Positions 45,201-56,887 of a stretch of 64,000 nt of DNA are shown piece after piece (within the stretch, counting starts at the first letter, position 1; each line of letters starts with the position of its first letter). Both the position numbers and the translations under genes were made by a program. The notes below the pieces were generated by a model. The model had not been told where the DNA came from, searched no databases, and saw only the letters and a program-made list of their open reading frames with translations. Location of the stretch: assembly GCA_018449595.1 (NCBI GenBank), contig JAAVUU010000003.1, forward strand, positions 434,001-498,000. Direction: 5' to 3'. The DNA is from Rhizobiales bacterium dw_265 (GTDB lineage Bacteria; Pseudomonadota; Alphaproteobacteria; Micropepsales; Micropepsaceae).

Positions 45201-46553
45201 CTATTCAGCCGCTTGTTTGTCTCCAAGCCAGGCCGCCAGGTCGTCCAGCGCCCGGCGCGACATCGCCTGTTTGCGGTCTTTTCCCCGGATTTTGGCGCTT
45301 TTGGGAAACTCCGGGAACAGCCCGAAATTGACGTTCATCGGCTGGAAGGTGCGCGCGTCGGCCCCGCCGGTAATATGGGAGAGCAGGGCGCCGAAAGCGG
45401 TGGTGGGCGGCGGCGGCGCGACGGCGCGCCCCAATTGTTCGGCCGCCGCAAAGCGGCCGGCAAGAAGGCCGATGGCGGCGCTTTCGACATAGCCCTCGAC
45501 CCCGGTAACCTGGCCGGCGAAACGCAGAGCGGGGCGCGATTTCAGCCGCAATTCGCCGTCCAGCAGGCGCGGCGAATTGATGAAGGTGTTGCGGTGCAAC
45601 CCGCCAAGACGCGCAAACTGGGCATTCTCCAGTCCCGGAATGGTGCGGAAGATGCGCACCTGCTCGGCATGCTTCAGCTTGGTCTGGAAGCCCACCATGT
45701 TCCACAGGGTGCCCAGCTTGTTGTCCTGGCGCAGCTGCACCACGGCATGGGCCTGCCGCCCGGTGCGCGGGTCCATCAGCCCCACCGGCTTCATCGGCCC
45801 GAAGGACAAGGTCTGTTCGCCGCGCGCCGCCATCACCTCGATCGGCAGGCAGGCCTCGAAATAGGGCGTGGTCTTTTCCCATTCCTTGAAGTCGGTCTTC
45901 TCGCCTGTCAGCAGTGCCGCGACAAAGCCCTTATACTGGGCCTCGTCCATCGGCAGGTTGATGTAATCGGCCACGCCGCCGCCGGGCCCTTCCTTGTCGT
46001 AGCGCGACTGGAACCAGGCGATGTCGAAATCGATGGAGTCGCGATGCACGATGGGGGCGATGGCGTCGAAAAAGGCCAGCTGGTCGGCGCCCGTGGCGTC
46101 GCGGATGCTGGAGCCCAGCGCCGCCGAGGTCAGCGGCCCGGTGGCGATGATGGTCGCCCCCCAGTCAGCCGGGGGCAGGGCGGTGACTTCCTCGCGCGAA
46201 ATGCGCACTCGGGGATGGCCTTCCAGCGCCGCCGTGACCGCCGCGGAAAATCCGTGGCGGTCCACCGCCAGCGCGCCGCCCGCCGGCAGCTTGTGGGCGT
46301 CGGCGGCGCGCATCACCAGCGAACCGGCGCGGCGCATTTCCTCATGCAGCAGGCCGACGGCATTGTTGGCGGCATCGTCGGAGCGGAAGGAATTGGAACA
46401 GACCAGCTCGGCCAGCGAATCGGTCTGATGCGCCTCGGTGCCGCGAAGGGGCCGCATCTCGTGCAAAAGCACCTTCACGCCCGCTTCCGCCGCCTGCCAG
46501 GCGGCTTCCGATCCCGCCAGGCCGCCGCCGACGATGTGCAGATTTTCTGTCAT
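45201..46553 (-). CDS. trmFO: methylenetetrahydrofolate-tRNA uracil-5 methyltransferase
   Basis: TrmFO makes ribothymidine at position 54 of tRNA using folate and FAD. The 450-residue protein begins with the FAD motif [13 protein letters not shown] and contains the catalytic Cys52 in [11 protein letters not shown]. The C-terminal [19 protein letters not shown] is diagnostic. Its presence in place of SAM-dependent TrmA agrees with an alphaproteobacterial or Gram-positive-like tRNA modification set. It is 52 bases upstream of the hpf gene on the same strand. Confidence 0.96.
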   Translation of the reverse strand: MTENLHIVGGGLAGSEAAWQAAEAGVKVLLHEMRPLRGTEAHQTDSLAELVCSNSFRSDDAANNAVGLLHEEMRRAGSLVMRAADAHKLPAGGALAVDRHGFSAAVTAALEGHPRVRISREEVTALPPADWGATIIATGPLTSAALGSSIRDATGADQLAFFDAIAPIVHRDSIDFDIAWFQSRYDKEGPGGGVADYINLPMDEAQYKGFVAALLTGEKTDFKEWEKTTPYFEACLPIEVMAARGEQTLSFGPMKPVGLMDPRTGRQAHAVVQLRQDNKLGTLWNMVGFQTKLKHAEQVRIFRTIPGLENAQFARLGGLHRNTFINSPRLLDGELRLKSRPALRFAGQVTGVEGYVESAAIGLLAGRFAAAEQLGRAVAPPPPTTAFGALLSHITGGADARTFQPMNVNFGLFPEFPKSAKIRGKDRKQAMSRRALDDLAAWLGDKQAAE

Positions 46554-46800
46554 GGTGCAGCCTGTAGCAGGTCATGTCACACCGGCGAAACGGGACTAAA
46601 TTCCCACCGGCGGCCAATATTTCCATAAGTCTTTGAATTGGTGCGGCTTGTGCGGCGCACACAAAAAGCCGTCGGAAAACAGCCGCGAAAATCCGGTAAA
46701 GCCTTTTGGCAACAGTCAAAAAGGATTTACCAACGGCTGGTTGACTTGCATTGACCCTTCGGGGAAGTATGCCGCCATCAAAAAAAACGGGGGAAATCAT

Positions 46801-47067
46801 ATGTTTTCTTGCAAGAATATTGTTGCTGCGGTGACTGTGGCGACGCTGGTTGCCTCCTCGGCTTTCGCCGCTGACAATACCCTGGCGCCCGGCAAGCCCG
46901 CTGGCGTGCAGAAGGCCCAGCTGGGCATCGGCACCGGCACGCTGATCCTGGGTATTGGCGCGGTCGCCGTCATCGCCGGTGTTGCGATCACGGTTTCGGA
47001 CCAGAGCGGCAACAATCAGACCACCGGCCAGACCTTCGCCCCGGCCACGACCAGCGCTACCCCGTAA
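46801..47067 (+). CDS. small exported Ala/Gly/Thr-rich protein
   Basis: An 88-residue protein with a signal peptide (FSCKNIVAAVTVATLVASSAFA) and a second hydrophobic glycine-rich stretch (LGIGTGTLILGIGAVAVIAGVAI) before a Gln/Thr-rich tail. Such small double-hydrophobic exported proteins are common in Alphaproteobacteria and are sometimes called YjbE-like; function is not known. GGGGGAAA precedes the ATG and a terminator follows at 47118. The 247 bases upstream (46554-46800) are AT-richer and include TTGACT at 46741 and TATGCC at 46768, but their spacing of 21 is too long. Confidence 0.65.
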   Translation: MFSCKNIVAAVTVATLVASSAFAADNTLAPGKPAGVQKAQLGIGTGTLILGIGAVAVIAGVAITVSDQSGNNQTTGQTFAPATTSATP

Positions 47068-47117
47068 TTTCCCCTGCCGGGCATCTCTTCCGGGATGCCT
47101 CGCGGGCGCGGTTTCGC

Positions 47118-47153
47118 AAGGGCCTGTCACCTTGGTGGCGGGCCTTTTGCTTT
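47118..47153 (+). terminator. rho-independent terminator after the small exported protein
   Basis: AAGGGCCTGTCACC pairs, allowing G-U pairs, with GGTGGCGGGCCTTT across a two-base loop, followed by TTTTGCTTT. It lies 50 bases after the stop codon at 47067. Confidence 0.75.
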
Positions 47154-47311
47154 CATGGGTGCTTTTGCGGCGATTTGACCGGAATCCCGGACGGCCCATG
47201 CCTTAATTTGGCGCGCGTTTAACGCTTTTGTGTCGCCGGATATGCGAGGATTGTCCTTGCGCGGGGCTCGGCAAAAGCCTTGAAAAGCCCTTGGGGCGAA
47301 ATGCAGACCGG

Positions 47312-47341
47312 GATGACGGCGGCGGGCGCGCCGCCTATACT
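47312..47341 (+). promoter_or_regulatory. possible promoter for the 47368 gene
   Basis: TATACT at 47336-47341 is a good -10 box, with GATGAC at 47312-47317 as a weak -35 at 18-base spacing, 26 bases before the ATG. The rest of the 300-base gap 47068-47367 holds only the terminator above and no gene that I can see. Confidence 0.35.
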
Positions 47342-47367
47342 CCGGCAACAGGAAAAAGAGTTCAGCA

Positions 47368-47619
47368 ATGTCGGACGAGAGCAAGGGAACCAACTATGCC
47401 AGGCTGGCGCTGGGCGCCGGATTGCTGGCCGCCGCCGCCGTCAGTGTCGCCGTCTTTGTGCCGCGCCGCCGCCTGGCCTTCATGACCGAGCCCCTGGCCG
47501 ACCTGGCGAAATTGCCGATCGCCGCCGCGGTGACCGCCTGGGCGATGAATCTGTGGCATGACGTGGCGGCGCCCCAGGCCCCGGTGTTCGACGACCTGCG
47601 CCCGTTTGATGAGTTTTGA
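47368..47619 (+). CDS. small single-helix membrane protein, unknown
   Basis: An 83-residue protein with a membrane helix at about residues 12-31 (LALGAGLLAAAAVSVAVFVP), flanked by basic residues, and an acidic C-terminus (FDDLRPFDEF). AGGAAAAAGAG precedes the ATG. Its end overlaps an upstream start option of the next membrane gene, which suggests the two are cotranscribed. No known family. Confidence 0.65.
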   Translation: MSDESKGTNYARLALGAGLLAAAAVSVAVFVPRRRLAFMTEPLADLAKLPIAAAVTAWAMNLWHDVAAPQAPVFDDLRPFDEF

Positions 47620-47650
47620 GGGCGATGCGTTCCGAAAGCGAAACCGTCTG

Positions 47651-48511
47651 ATGCGGCGCATTCCCGTCGGCGCGACCATCCGCGATGCCTATATCTTCGC
47701 CGCGACCCATCTGGGCGGGGTGATCGGCCTGATCTGGGTGCCGATGGTGCTGCTGACCGTGATGGGCTTCTTCTCGTTCCAGCGCTACTACAACGATTTC
47801 ATCGACGCCATGGCCACCGGCAATATCGCCGCGATGAGCCCCAGCATGCTGATGATGTTCGGCTACCTGCTGGCGGCGCTGCTGCTGCAGGCGGTGATCT
47901 ATGTCGCGGTGATCCAGTTCGCGCTGGGCGCGCGCACCGCGCCGGCGGTGGCGCATTTCGCCTTCGGCGGCCTGGAGTGGCGCATGTTCCGTGCCTTCCT
48001 GGCCTTTGTCGGCGTCGTGCTGGTGCTGGTGCTGCCGGCCTTCGTTGCCGGCAATGCCGCGCTGACGCTGGTCGGCGCCCATGTTCCCGCCGGGCTGGGC
48101 CCGGTGCTGCTGATGCTGATCCTGTATGGCGTGGTCCTGCTCGCCATGCCGCGCTTCCTGGCGCTGCTGCCCACCATCGCGGTGGCCGAGAATGCGCCGG
48201 TCCTGCGCCGGGCCTGGGCGCTGTCGGCCGGCAATTTCTGGCGCTTGCTGGCGGTGCTGGTGGGGGTGTTCGGGCCGGTCTTCCTGCTGTTCACGGTGGC
48301 CGAAATGGCGCTGGCCGGACACAGCGCCGTGCCCGCCGGCACGCAGCAGATGCAGCTGGTCGCCGGCCTGATGCAGGCGCGGGCGGTACTGCCCCTGGTC
48401 AGCGGGTTGGGCTTCCTGATTTCGCCGCTGGTGGTGGGTCTCTTTGCGGGCGCCAGCGTCTCGGCCTGGCGGGCGTTGAAAGACGAGCCGCTGGTGGAAA
48501 TCACTGCTTAA
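47651..48511 (+). CDS. polytopic membrane protein, unknown
   Basis: A 286-residue protein with about six hydrophobic helices and almost no soluble part. The N-terminal RRIPVGATIRDAYIFAATH is amphipathic, and the region RRAWALSAGNFWRLLAVL is typical of glycerophosphodiesterase-type membrane domains or related DUF families in Alphaproteobacteria. An in-frame ATG at 47609, which overlaps the previous gene by 11 bases, would add 14 basic residues; the choice is uncertain. The role is unknown. Confidence 0.7.
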   Translation: MRRIPVGATIRDAYIFAATHLGGVIGLIWVPMVLLTVMGFFSFQRYYNDFIDAMATGNIAAMSPSMLMMFGYLLAALLLQAVIYVAVIQFALGARTAPAVAHFAFGGLEWRMFRAFLAFVGVVLVLVLPAFVAGNAALTLVGAHVPAGLGPVLLMLILYGVVLLAMPRFLALLPTIAVAENAPVLRRAWALSAGNFWRLLAVLVGVFGPVFLLFTVAEMALAGHSAVPAGTQQMQLVAGLMQARAVLPLVSGLGFLISPLVVGLFAGASVSAWRALKDEPLVEITA

Positions 48512-48668
48512 GGCAATTTAATCCTGTCCATGTTGCCGGTGTTCTGGCGCGCAAGTGATTGAATTCGCGCTGTCGCGAATTGTAGTGGCGCGGTTACGCG
48601 CCGGTAACTGAGAAAGCATTCATACACTGCGCCGCATACCGCCTGTGACACACAGGGGCGCGGGTTGC

Positions 48669-49517
48669 GTGAATATTCCCTTCGACGATGAAGCGATACA
48701 GGCGGCGTTCCTGCAGCCGGCCTGCGACGGCAGCTTCGATCCGGCCTTCGCGGCCTATCTGAACGAACTGGGCCGGACCCGCCCCAGCATCGTGCTGGCC
48801 TTCGCGCCCAAGGCCGCCGGCACCTATCTGCGCAGCGCCGCGATCGAGGCCTGCGGCGGGCAACTGGTGCGCACCACGCATGCGCTGGGCGGGCGTGACG
48901 CCAGTTTCTACCTGCCCACCTTCCTGAACTATTACGCCCATGGCGTTCCGGCCCGCACCCTGGTGACCCATGTGCACATGCAGGCGCTGCACGCCAATAT
49001 CTGCATGATCGAGGCGCTGGACCTGAAGCCCGCGATCATGCTGCGCCCGATCCCGGACATGCTGGCCTCCTATTGGGATGTGCTGGATGCGGATCACCGC
49101 GACCATGAGAACTGGAACAATGCGGCGGTGCCGGGGAACTTCGACCGGATGACGCGCGAGGAACAGGGCGATGTCCTGATCCAGATGGTGGCGCCCTGGT
49201 ATGTCAGCTATTTCGCGACCTGGTTCAGCTATGGGCAGGCCGCGCCGGGCCGCGTGCTGATGCTGGACTATGACGGCTTCCGCGCCGATCCCGCCGCCAC
49301 ACTGGAAAGGCTGATGGCCCATTCGGGCTTGCCGCGGACGCGCGAACACTGCCAGGCGGCGCTGGACGCGGTGTGGAAGGAGCGGAGCACGTTTCGCTAC
49401 AACAAGGGCGTATCGGGACGCGGGCAGGGCCGCTTCACCGCCGCCCAGCTGGACCGGCTGCGGCGTATGGTGGGGCATTATCCCGACCTGGCGGTGATGG
49501 CAGAGCGACTAGTTTAG
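48669..49517 (+). CDS. sulfotransferase-like protein
   Basis: The 282-residue cytoplasmic protein shows a PAPS-type layout: AFAPKAAGTYLRSA near residue 45 resembles the 5'-phosphosulfate loop, RPIPDMLASYWD near 127 the 3'-phosphate site, and FRYNKGVSGRGQGRFT near the end the RKG-type loop. The acceptor is unknown, possibly a surface glycan given the nearby acyl- and methyltransferase genes. The start is uncertain: GTG at 48669 is used here and GTG at 48645 would add eight residues; neither has a good ribosome binding site. It overlaps the convergent orphan gene by four bases. Confidence 0.7.
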   Translation: MNIPFDDEAIQAAFLQPACDGSFDPAFAAYLNELGRTRPSIVLAFAPKAAGTYLRSAAIEACGGQLVRTTHALGGRDASFYLPTFLNYYAHGVPARTLVTHVHMQALHANICMIEALDLKPAIMLRPIPDMLASYWDVLDADHRDHENWNNAAVPGNFDRMTREEQGDVLIQMVAPWYVSYFATWFSYGQAAPGRVLMLDYDGFRADPAATLERLMAHSGLPRTREHCQAALDAVWKERSTFRYNKGVSGRGQGRFTAAQLDRLRRMVGHYPDLAVMAERLV

Positions 49518-49972
49518 CCCCGCTTTTCGAAGATCTGGCCCGTTTTCGCCACGCATGTCTCGGGGAGCTTTTTACTCTTTCCGCTCAACTCATACCCCAG
49601 TTGACGCATCAGGTCGGTAACCAGAAAGCCGGCCTGAACCGTTGCTTCATTGTCTCTTCCATATTCAAAGCCCAACGCCTCTTTCAGAAGTGGGTCAACG
49701 CCGGCAAGAGGAGGGAGTTGGTCCGCATGCGCTTGCAAGGCCGCTTGCTCGCCGGCCGGGGAAAAGATGATTTCCCGCATACGCTTGCCGATTTTTCCGT
49801 AGATCGAAATAGATTGGCGCTTGCCCGCTTTGTAATCTAGGCCTGAATTCTCGATAAGGGTAACCAGCTCTTTCGCATCTTCATTGCTATCAGCCAGCCT
49901 TTTGGCATTCAGCCACAGATCGTGTCGTTCGTCTGCGGATTTCGCCTGTAGCTTTACCAAGTCCCATTTCAT
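49514..49972 (-). CDS. hypothetical soluble protein, atypical composition
   Basis: A 152-residue charged, helical protein with no signal or membrane segment (MKWDLVKLQAKSADERHDLW at its start). GC content and codon use are lower than in surrounding genes, suggesting acquisition. The only possible ribosome binding site is a run of ten G, five bases before the ATG. It follows uvrA on the same strand after 29 bases and may be transcribed with it. I do not recognise the family. Confidence 0.65.
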   Translation of the reverse strand: MKWDLVKLQAKSADERHDLWLNAKRLADSNEDAKELVTLIENSGLDYKAGKRQSISIYGKIGKRMREIIFSPAGEQAALQAHADQLPPLAGVDPLLKEALGFEYGRDNEATVQAGFLVTDLMRQLGYELSGKSKKLPETCVAKTGQIFEKRG

Positions 49973-49977
49973 GTTAT

Positions 49978-49987
49978 CCCCCCCCCC
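49978..49987 (-). repeat. homopolymeric G10 tract at a ribosome binding site
   Basis: Ten consecutive C on the plus strand, G on the coding strand, lie between the uvrA stop codon and the start of the orphan gene, five bases from its ATG. Runs of this length slip during replication in many bacteria, which here would change Shine-Dalgarno spacing. Confidence 0.7.
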
Positions 49988-50001
49988 GATAGCATGTTCT
50001 G

Positions 50002-52889
<2,888 letters not shown>

Positions 52890-52890
<1 letters not shown>

Positions 52891-53741
52891 CAGTTGGGTT
52901 TTCTGCTCGGAAGGCTGGAGAGATAACGCTTGCCGGCATCGTCGGGCACCGCGCCAAGCCGGATCAAGGTGTCAATGGCGCGCAGCGCCAGGTCGTAGGA
53001 GCCCCAGCAGTGATGCGCCAAAAGGGCCAGGTGCTTCCACTGCTCGGCGGTCATGTTTTCCGGCCGTGCGAAATCGCGCACATAGACCATGTCGGTTTCC
53101 AGCAACTGGCGGATGCCGCGGTTGGGTTCGGAGCCCACCACCATGGGCGCGATCGGCCAGATCTTGGTGCCGGTGACGCAATGGGGCAGGAAGCCCAGTT
53201 CCCGCAGCGCCAGGTCCATGTCCCCGAACACCGGCTGGCCTTGATATAGCGGAACAAAGGAAACCTCGGTCTGCACCATCACCGCCTCGGCCAGTTTGTC
53301 GTGTCCATGCCGCAGGATATCCAGTTCGCCGCCCTGGACATCCATCTTCAGGAAGTCCAGATGCGCGATTTCGGCAACGTCATCCAGGCGTTTGGTCAGG
53401 ACGGGAATGCGGGCTTTCACATTTCCCCATATAGGAAACAAATTGAAAAGCGCCAGCCGCGCCCGGTCGGGAACCAGCAGGCTGGTCATGCCTTCCAGTT
53501 CGCAGACATGCAGGGTGCGCGAAGTTCCGTCGCCCAGGGCATAGGGCAGATAACGCTCGCGGGGGCCGGCCGATTTTTCCAGACGGGCCAGGGCCTCGGC
53601 CTGCGGCTCAAACCCCGTCACCGCGCACAGCCCCGCCGCCAGCATCGCCTTGTAGGGTGGATCGCCGTCAATGGGGTTGGCGCCCACGTCCACGATGGCG
53701 GTCGGGCGGGCGGGCGCGAGAATCTCGGTCAGGAGGTCCAT
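52890..53741 (-). CDS. FkbM family methyltransferase
   Basis: A 283-residue SAM-dependent methyltransferase with [20 protein letters not shown] as the SAM-binding start and [19 protein letters not shown] as the FkbM core motif. Members often methylate sugars or polyketides, so an exopolysaccharide or glycolipid is a plausible target given the neighbouring acyltransferase. It is coupled to uvrA by a one-base overlap and is 49 bases downstream of the SGNH gene. Confidence 0.88.
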
Positions 53742-53770
53742 GCGCCCGTCTTAGCCTTTTTTGCCGGATA

Positions 53771-53785
53771 AAACAAAAGGAGAAC
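53771..53785. promoter_or_regulatory. possible second LexA site before the FkbM-uvrA pair
   Basis: On the minus strand GTTC-N7-GTTT matches seven of eight bases of the alphaproteobacterial LexA box GTTC-N7-GTTC. It lies 30 bases before the FkbM start codon, in the only gap of the minus-strand cluster, where a promoter for FkbM-uvrA could be. Confidence 0.35.
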
Positions 53786-53790
53786 GAAAG

Positions 53791-54795
53791 CTATTTTGCG
53801 GCCACGCCCATCTGCCGCAGCAGCAAGAGGCCCGCGGGCGGGCGGAAATGCACCAGGTCCACATAGTCGGCGGCCTGGCCGTCCGTCAGCGCCTCGCTGG
53901 TCATCGGGTTGGGCGTCATGAAGTCGAACAGCGCCGCCCTGGTTTCGCAGGCCCGGTTGTGCCGCGCCACCGCCCCGGCCACCGCCTGCTTGAATCCCTC
54001 CAGTCCCGCTGCGTCGCTCTGACGATAGCGCGCCACGATGGCGGCGTGATCGGGCGGGAAGAACAGCACCAGCCTGGCGCGGCTGTGGCAGGCGGCCTCC
54101 AGCAAGGTGTCCAGTTCGCGCGCTGCGCCTGGGCCCATGGTCATGGAACGGGCGCGGCGATAGGCCAGGTCGTGCCGCATCACCGCCTCGGTCATGTGGC
54201 TGTAGGCGCCGAAGATATCGGGCCGCTCCGATGCGGCCTGGCCCGGCGCCAGCCGCGACAGCGACCATACGCTGAGGGCATTCATCCCCAACGCGCCGCC
54301 GCTCAGGAAGCGGGTGGTGAACAGCCACAGGGCGCGGCGCGGGGTCGGTGCGCCATCGGGCGTGACGGCCAACCGGGTCTCGTCGAAGCTGGGCGTTGCC
54401 TCGCCCGCGCCGCCATTGCCGGAAAAGGCGTCCAGCCCCACCACCACGGTTTTCACCGACGGCTGCGCCAGCGCATCCTGGGCAAAGCGGCGCGCTTCAT
54501 AAGGCGCGATGCTGGAAGCGCCATAGTTGAAGCTTTTGATTTTCAGGGCGGGGTCGATCAGTGCGGGATCGAAACCGTCGCGCACCCGGCTGGAGCCGAC
54601 GAACACCAGTTCGGGCCGGATCTGCGCCAGCCACACCGGCTTCAGCACGCGCTCAAAGCCCGACAAGGTCTGCACGCTGCCGCCTTGCGGATGATTCAGG
54701 ATGTAAGCGCCCGCCGCCCAGTTGAATCCGGCCAGCGCCACGATGACCGCCGCTACCGTGCCGAGAAACCATGCGGCGTAGCGCGTCTTCTCCAT
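53791..54795 (-). CDS. membrane-anchored SGNH-hydrolase-like partner of MBOAT
   Basis: A 334-residue protein with one N-terminal helix (about 8-30) and a periplasmic domain. VFVGSSRVRDGFDP near residue 65-78 provides the putative nucleophile serine, and DLVHFRP (Asp313, His316) the acid-base pair of an SGNH fold, as in AlgJ/AlgX and similar O-acetylation factors. It overlaps the MBOAT gene by one base, so the two likely act together to acylate an exported glycan. It is not close enough to AlgJ or AlgX to use those names. Confidence 0.78.
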   Translation of the reverse strand: MEKTRYAAWFLGTVAAVIVALAGFNWAAGAYILNHPQGGSVQTLSGFERVLKPVWLAQIRPELVFVGSSRVRDGFDPALIDPALKIKSFNYGASSIAPYEARRFAQDALAQPSVKTVVVGLDAFSGNGGAGEATPSFDETRLAVTPDGAPTPRRALWLFTTRFLSGGALGMNALSVWSLSRLAPGQAASERPDIFGAYSHMTEAVMRHDLAYRRARSMTMGPGAARELDTLLEAACHSRARLVLFFPPDHAAIVARYRQSDAAGLEGFKQAVAGAVARHNRACETRAALFDFMTPNPMTSEALTDGQAADYVDLVHFRPPAGLLLLRQMGVAAK

Positions 54796-56264
54796 CAGAA
54801 TTGGAAATAGATGAAAGGTTTGAGGTTGGACAAGGCCAGCACCGCCACGATGCAGAGCAGGCCGTAGGCGGCGGCATTGAGGGGCGTGGGTTTCCACGAC
54901 AGGCGGGCGGGCGCTGTCACCGGCTCGCTGGCATAGGGCGAGGGCAAGGCCGGATCGTGCCGCCACAGGATCTGCATGCTGTTGGGCATGAACCAGACAA
55001 TCCCCGTCAGCAGGACAAGCGCCAGCGCCGCCAGGGGCGAGAAGCTGACAATGCTGGAATGGCCGCCGCCCAGCAGGCCGCCGACCATCCGGCCGGCGCT
55101 GGCAAGGTCGGGCGCACGAAACACGATCCAGGCCAGGGTCGTGGCTGCAAAAGTCAGCGCCACCGCGCCGACATGCAGCGGCAGGCGCAGGCGGCGCGGC
55201 GCGGTCATGCCCTTGGTGGCATGGCGGAAGGCGTGATTGATGGCGAGATAAAAACCATGCAGCCCGCCCCATAGCATGAAGGTCCAGTTGGCGCCGTGCC
55301 ACAGCCCGCCCAGCAGCATGGTGAGGAACAGGTTGAGATAGCGCCGCGTGCGTCCGCCGCGATTGCCGCCCAGCGGGATATAGAGATAGTCGCGCAGGAA
55401 AGCCGACAGCGAGATATGCCAGCGCCGCCAGAACTCGATGATGCTGGCCGCCTTGTAGGGCGAATTGAAATTCACCGGCAGGCGGATGCCCAGCATCACC
55501 GAAGACCCCAGCGCCATGTCGGAATAGGCGCTGAAGTCGAAATAGATCTGGAAGGCGAAGAACAGCGTGCCCAGCCAGCTGTCGGTCGGTCCCACCGCCA
55601 TGCCGCGCCCGGCGGCATTGAAGATGGCATCGGCGAAGGGCGCCAAATTGTCGGCGAGCAATGTCTTCTTGGCCAGGCCGAGCGTGAACAGGGTGATGCC
55701 GGTGGCGAGGTCGTCGTTGCGCGTGCGGGTCTGGCGGAACTGCGGGATCAGGTCGTTGTGGCGCACGATCGGGCCCGCGATCAGGTGCGGGAAATAGGCC
55801 ACGAACAGCGCGTAATCCAGCAGGGTATAGTTGTGCGTCTTGCCGGCATCGGCATCCACCAGATAGCTGATCTGTTCGAAGGTGAAGAAGCTGATCGCCA
55901 GCGGCAGGAAAAAATGCGGCACCGGCAGGCCGAGGCCCAGCAACTGGTCGGCGGTGGAAACAAACAGCGTGTCGTATTTGAAGGCCGCGATCAGCCCCAG
56001 GTTGAACACCAGCCCCGCGATCAACAGCCAGCGCCTGTCGTGCCGCCGCGCCGCCCGCGCCTCGATCTCGCGGCCCAGGGCATAGTTCACCAGGGTGGAA
56101 CCGGCCAGCAGCGCCAGGAAATCGGCCCGCCACCAGGCATAGAAGGCATAGGACGCCAGCAGCAGGAACACGCGCCGCGCCGTCAGGGCACGGCTTTCCA
56201 GCAGGCGGAAGCCCAGCACCGCCGCGCCCAGGAAAATGAAATAAGGATAGGAATTGAAGGGCAT
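54795..56264 (-). CDS. MBOAT family O-acyltransferase
   Basis: The 489-residue membrane protein has about ten helices and belongs to the AlgI/DltB group that passes acyl groups across the membrane to glycans. Diagnostic parts are SFFTFEQISYLVD, the FDFSAYSDMALG segment, EFWRRWHISLSAFLRDYLYIPLGG, and the catalytic His323 in GGLWHGANWTF with His336 nearby. It is the first gene of the minus-strand run ending in uvrA, and a LexA-type operator lies 56 bases upstream, shared with ssb. Confidence 0.92.
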   Translation of the reverse strand: MPFNSYPYFIFLGAAVLGFRLLESRALTARRVFLLLASYAFYAWWRADFLALLAGSTLVNYALGREIEARAARRHDRRWLLIAGLVFNLGLIAAFKYDTLFVSTADQLLGLGLPVPHFFLPLAISFFTFEQISYLVDADAGKTHNYTLLDYALFVAYFPHLIAGPIVRHNDLIPQFRQTRTRNDDLATGITLFTLGLAKKTLLADNLAPFADAIFNAAGRGMAVGPTDSWLGTLFFAFQIYFDFSAYSDMALGSSVMLGIRLPVNFNSPYKAASIIEFWRRWHISLSAFLRDYLYIPLGGNRGGRTRRYLNLFLTMLLGGLWHGANWTFMLWGGLHGFYLAINHAFRHATKGMTAPRRLRLPLHVGAVALTFAATTLAWIVFRAPDLASAGRMVGGLLGGGHSSIVSFSPLAALALVLLTGIVWFMPNSMQILWRHDPALPSPYASEPVTAPARLSWKPTPLNAAAYGLLCIVAVLALSNLKPFIYFQF

Positions 56265-56319
56265 GCGCCTCTACCTGCCGGGCCCGCCTTATCGGGGAAA
56301 AGCCGCGGGAAGGCTATTG

Positions 56320-56334
56320 GAACGAAGCAAGAAC
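56320..56334. promoter_or_regulatory. LexA box (GAAC-N7-GAAC)
   Basis: GAAC GAAGCAA GAAC is an exact match to the alphaproteobacterial SOS operator GTTC-N7-GTTC read on the other strand. It lies in the divergent gap, 56 bases from the MBOAT start and 95 bases from the ssb start. Regulation of ssb and uvrA by LexA is known in this class; here the site also faces the acyltransferase operon. Confidence 0.7.
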
Positions 56335-56428
56335 GATGTTAAGAGTGGATAACAGATGCTGACGTGGTTCTGGCGATGGCGCGGGCCCGCGCCGCTGGGT
56401 AACGTCGCGCCTTCACACGGAGAAGATC

Positions 56429-56887
56429 ATGGCCGGCAGCGTCAACAAGGTGATTTTGGTGGGTAATCTGGGCAAGGACCCCGAGGTGCGCCGCATGACG
56501 TCGGGCGAGCCGGTGGTCAACCTGTCCATCGCCACCAGCGAATCCTGGCGCGACAAGGCCAGCGGCGAGCGCAAGGAAAAGACCGAGTGGCACCGGGTGG
56601 TGATCTTCAACAAGAACCTGGCCGATGTCGCGGAAAAATACCTGAAAAAGGGCGCCAAGGTTTATGTCGAGGGCCAGTTGCAGACCCGCAAATGGACCGA
56701 CAAGGACGGGGCGGAAAAATATTCGACCGAGGTCGTGCTGCAGAATTTCCGCGGCGAACTGACCATGCTGGACGGCCGCAGCGGCGGCGGTGAGGGCGGT
56801 GGTGGTAGCTTTGGCGGCGGCCGTGGCGCGTCGGAATCCGCGCCCAGTTTCCAGCGCGACGAGATGGATGACGAGATTCCCTTCTAG
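56429..56887 (+). CDS. ssb: single-stranded DNA-binding protein
   Basis: The 152-residue protein has the OB fold ([26 protein letters not shown]), a Gly-rich flexible linker with [13 protein letters not shown] and the acidic tip MDDEIPF that recruits partners such as HolC. It is preceded by GGAGAAG and the LexA box at 56320. Its last codons overlap the start of the next gene by 20 bases. Confidence 0.97.
   Translation: MAGSVNKVILVGNLGKDPEVRRMTSGEPVVNLSIATSESWRDKASGERKEKTEWHRVVIFNKNLADVAEKYLKKGAKVYVEGQLQTRKWTDKDGAEKYSTEVVLQNFRGELTMLDGRSGGGEGGGGSFGGGRGASESAPSFQRDEMDDEIPF

Noticed and set aside
46741..46773. Sigma-70 promoter TTGACT/TATGCC before the small exported protein
   Set aside because: The 21-base spacing is outside the functional range, and the alternative TTGACC leaves only 11 bases.
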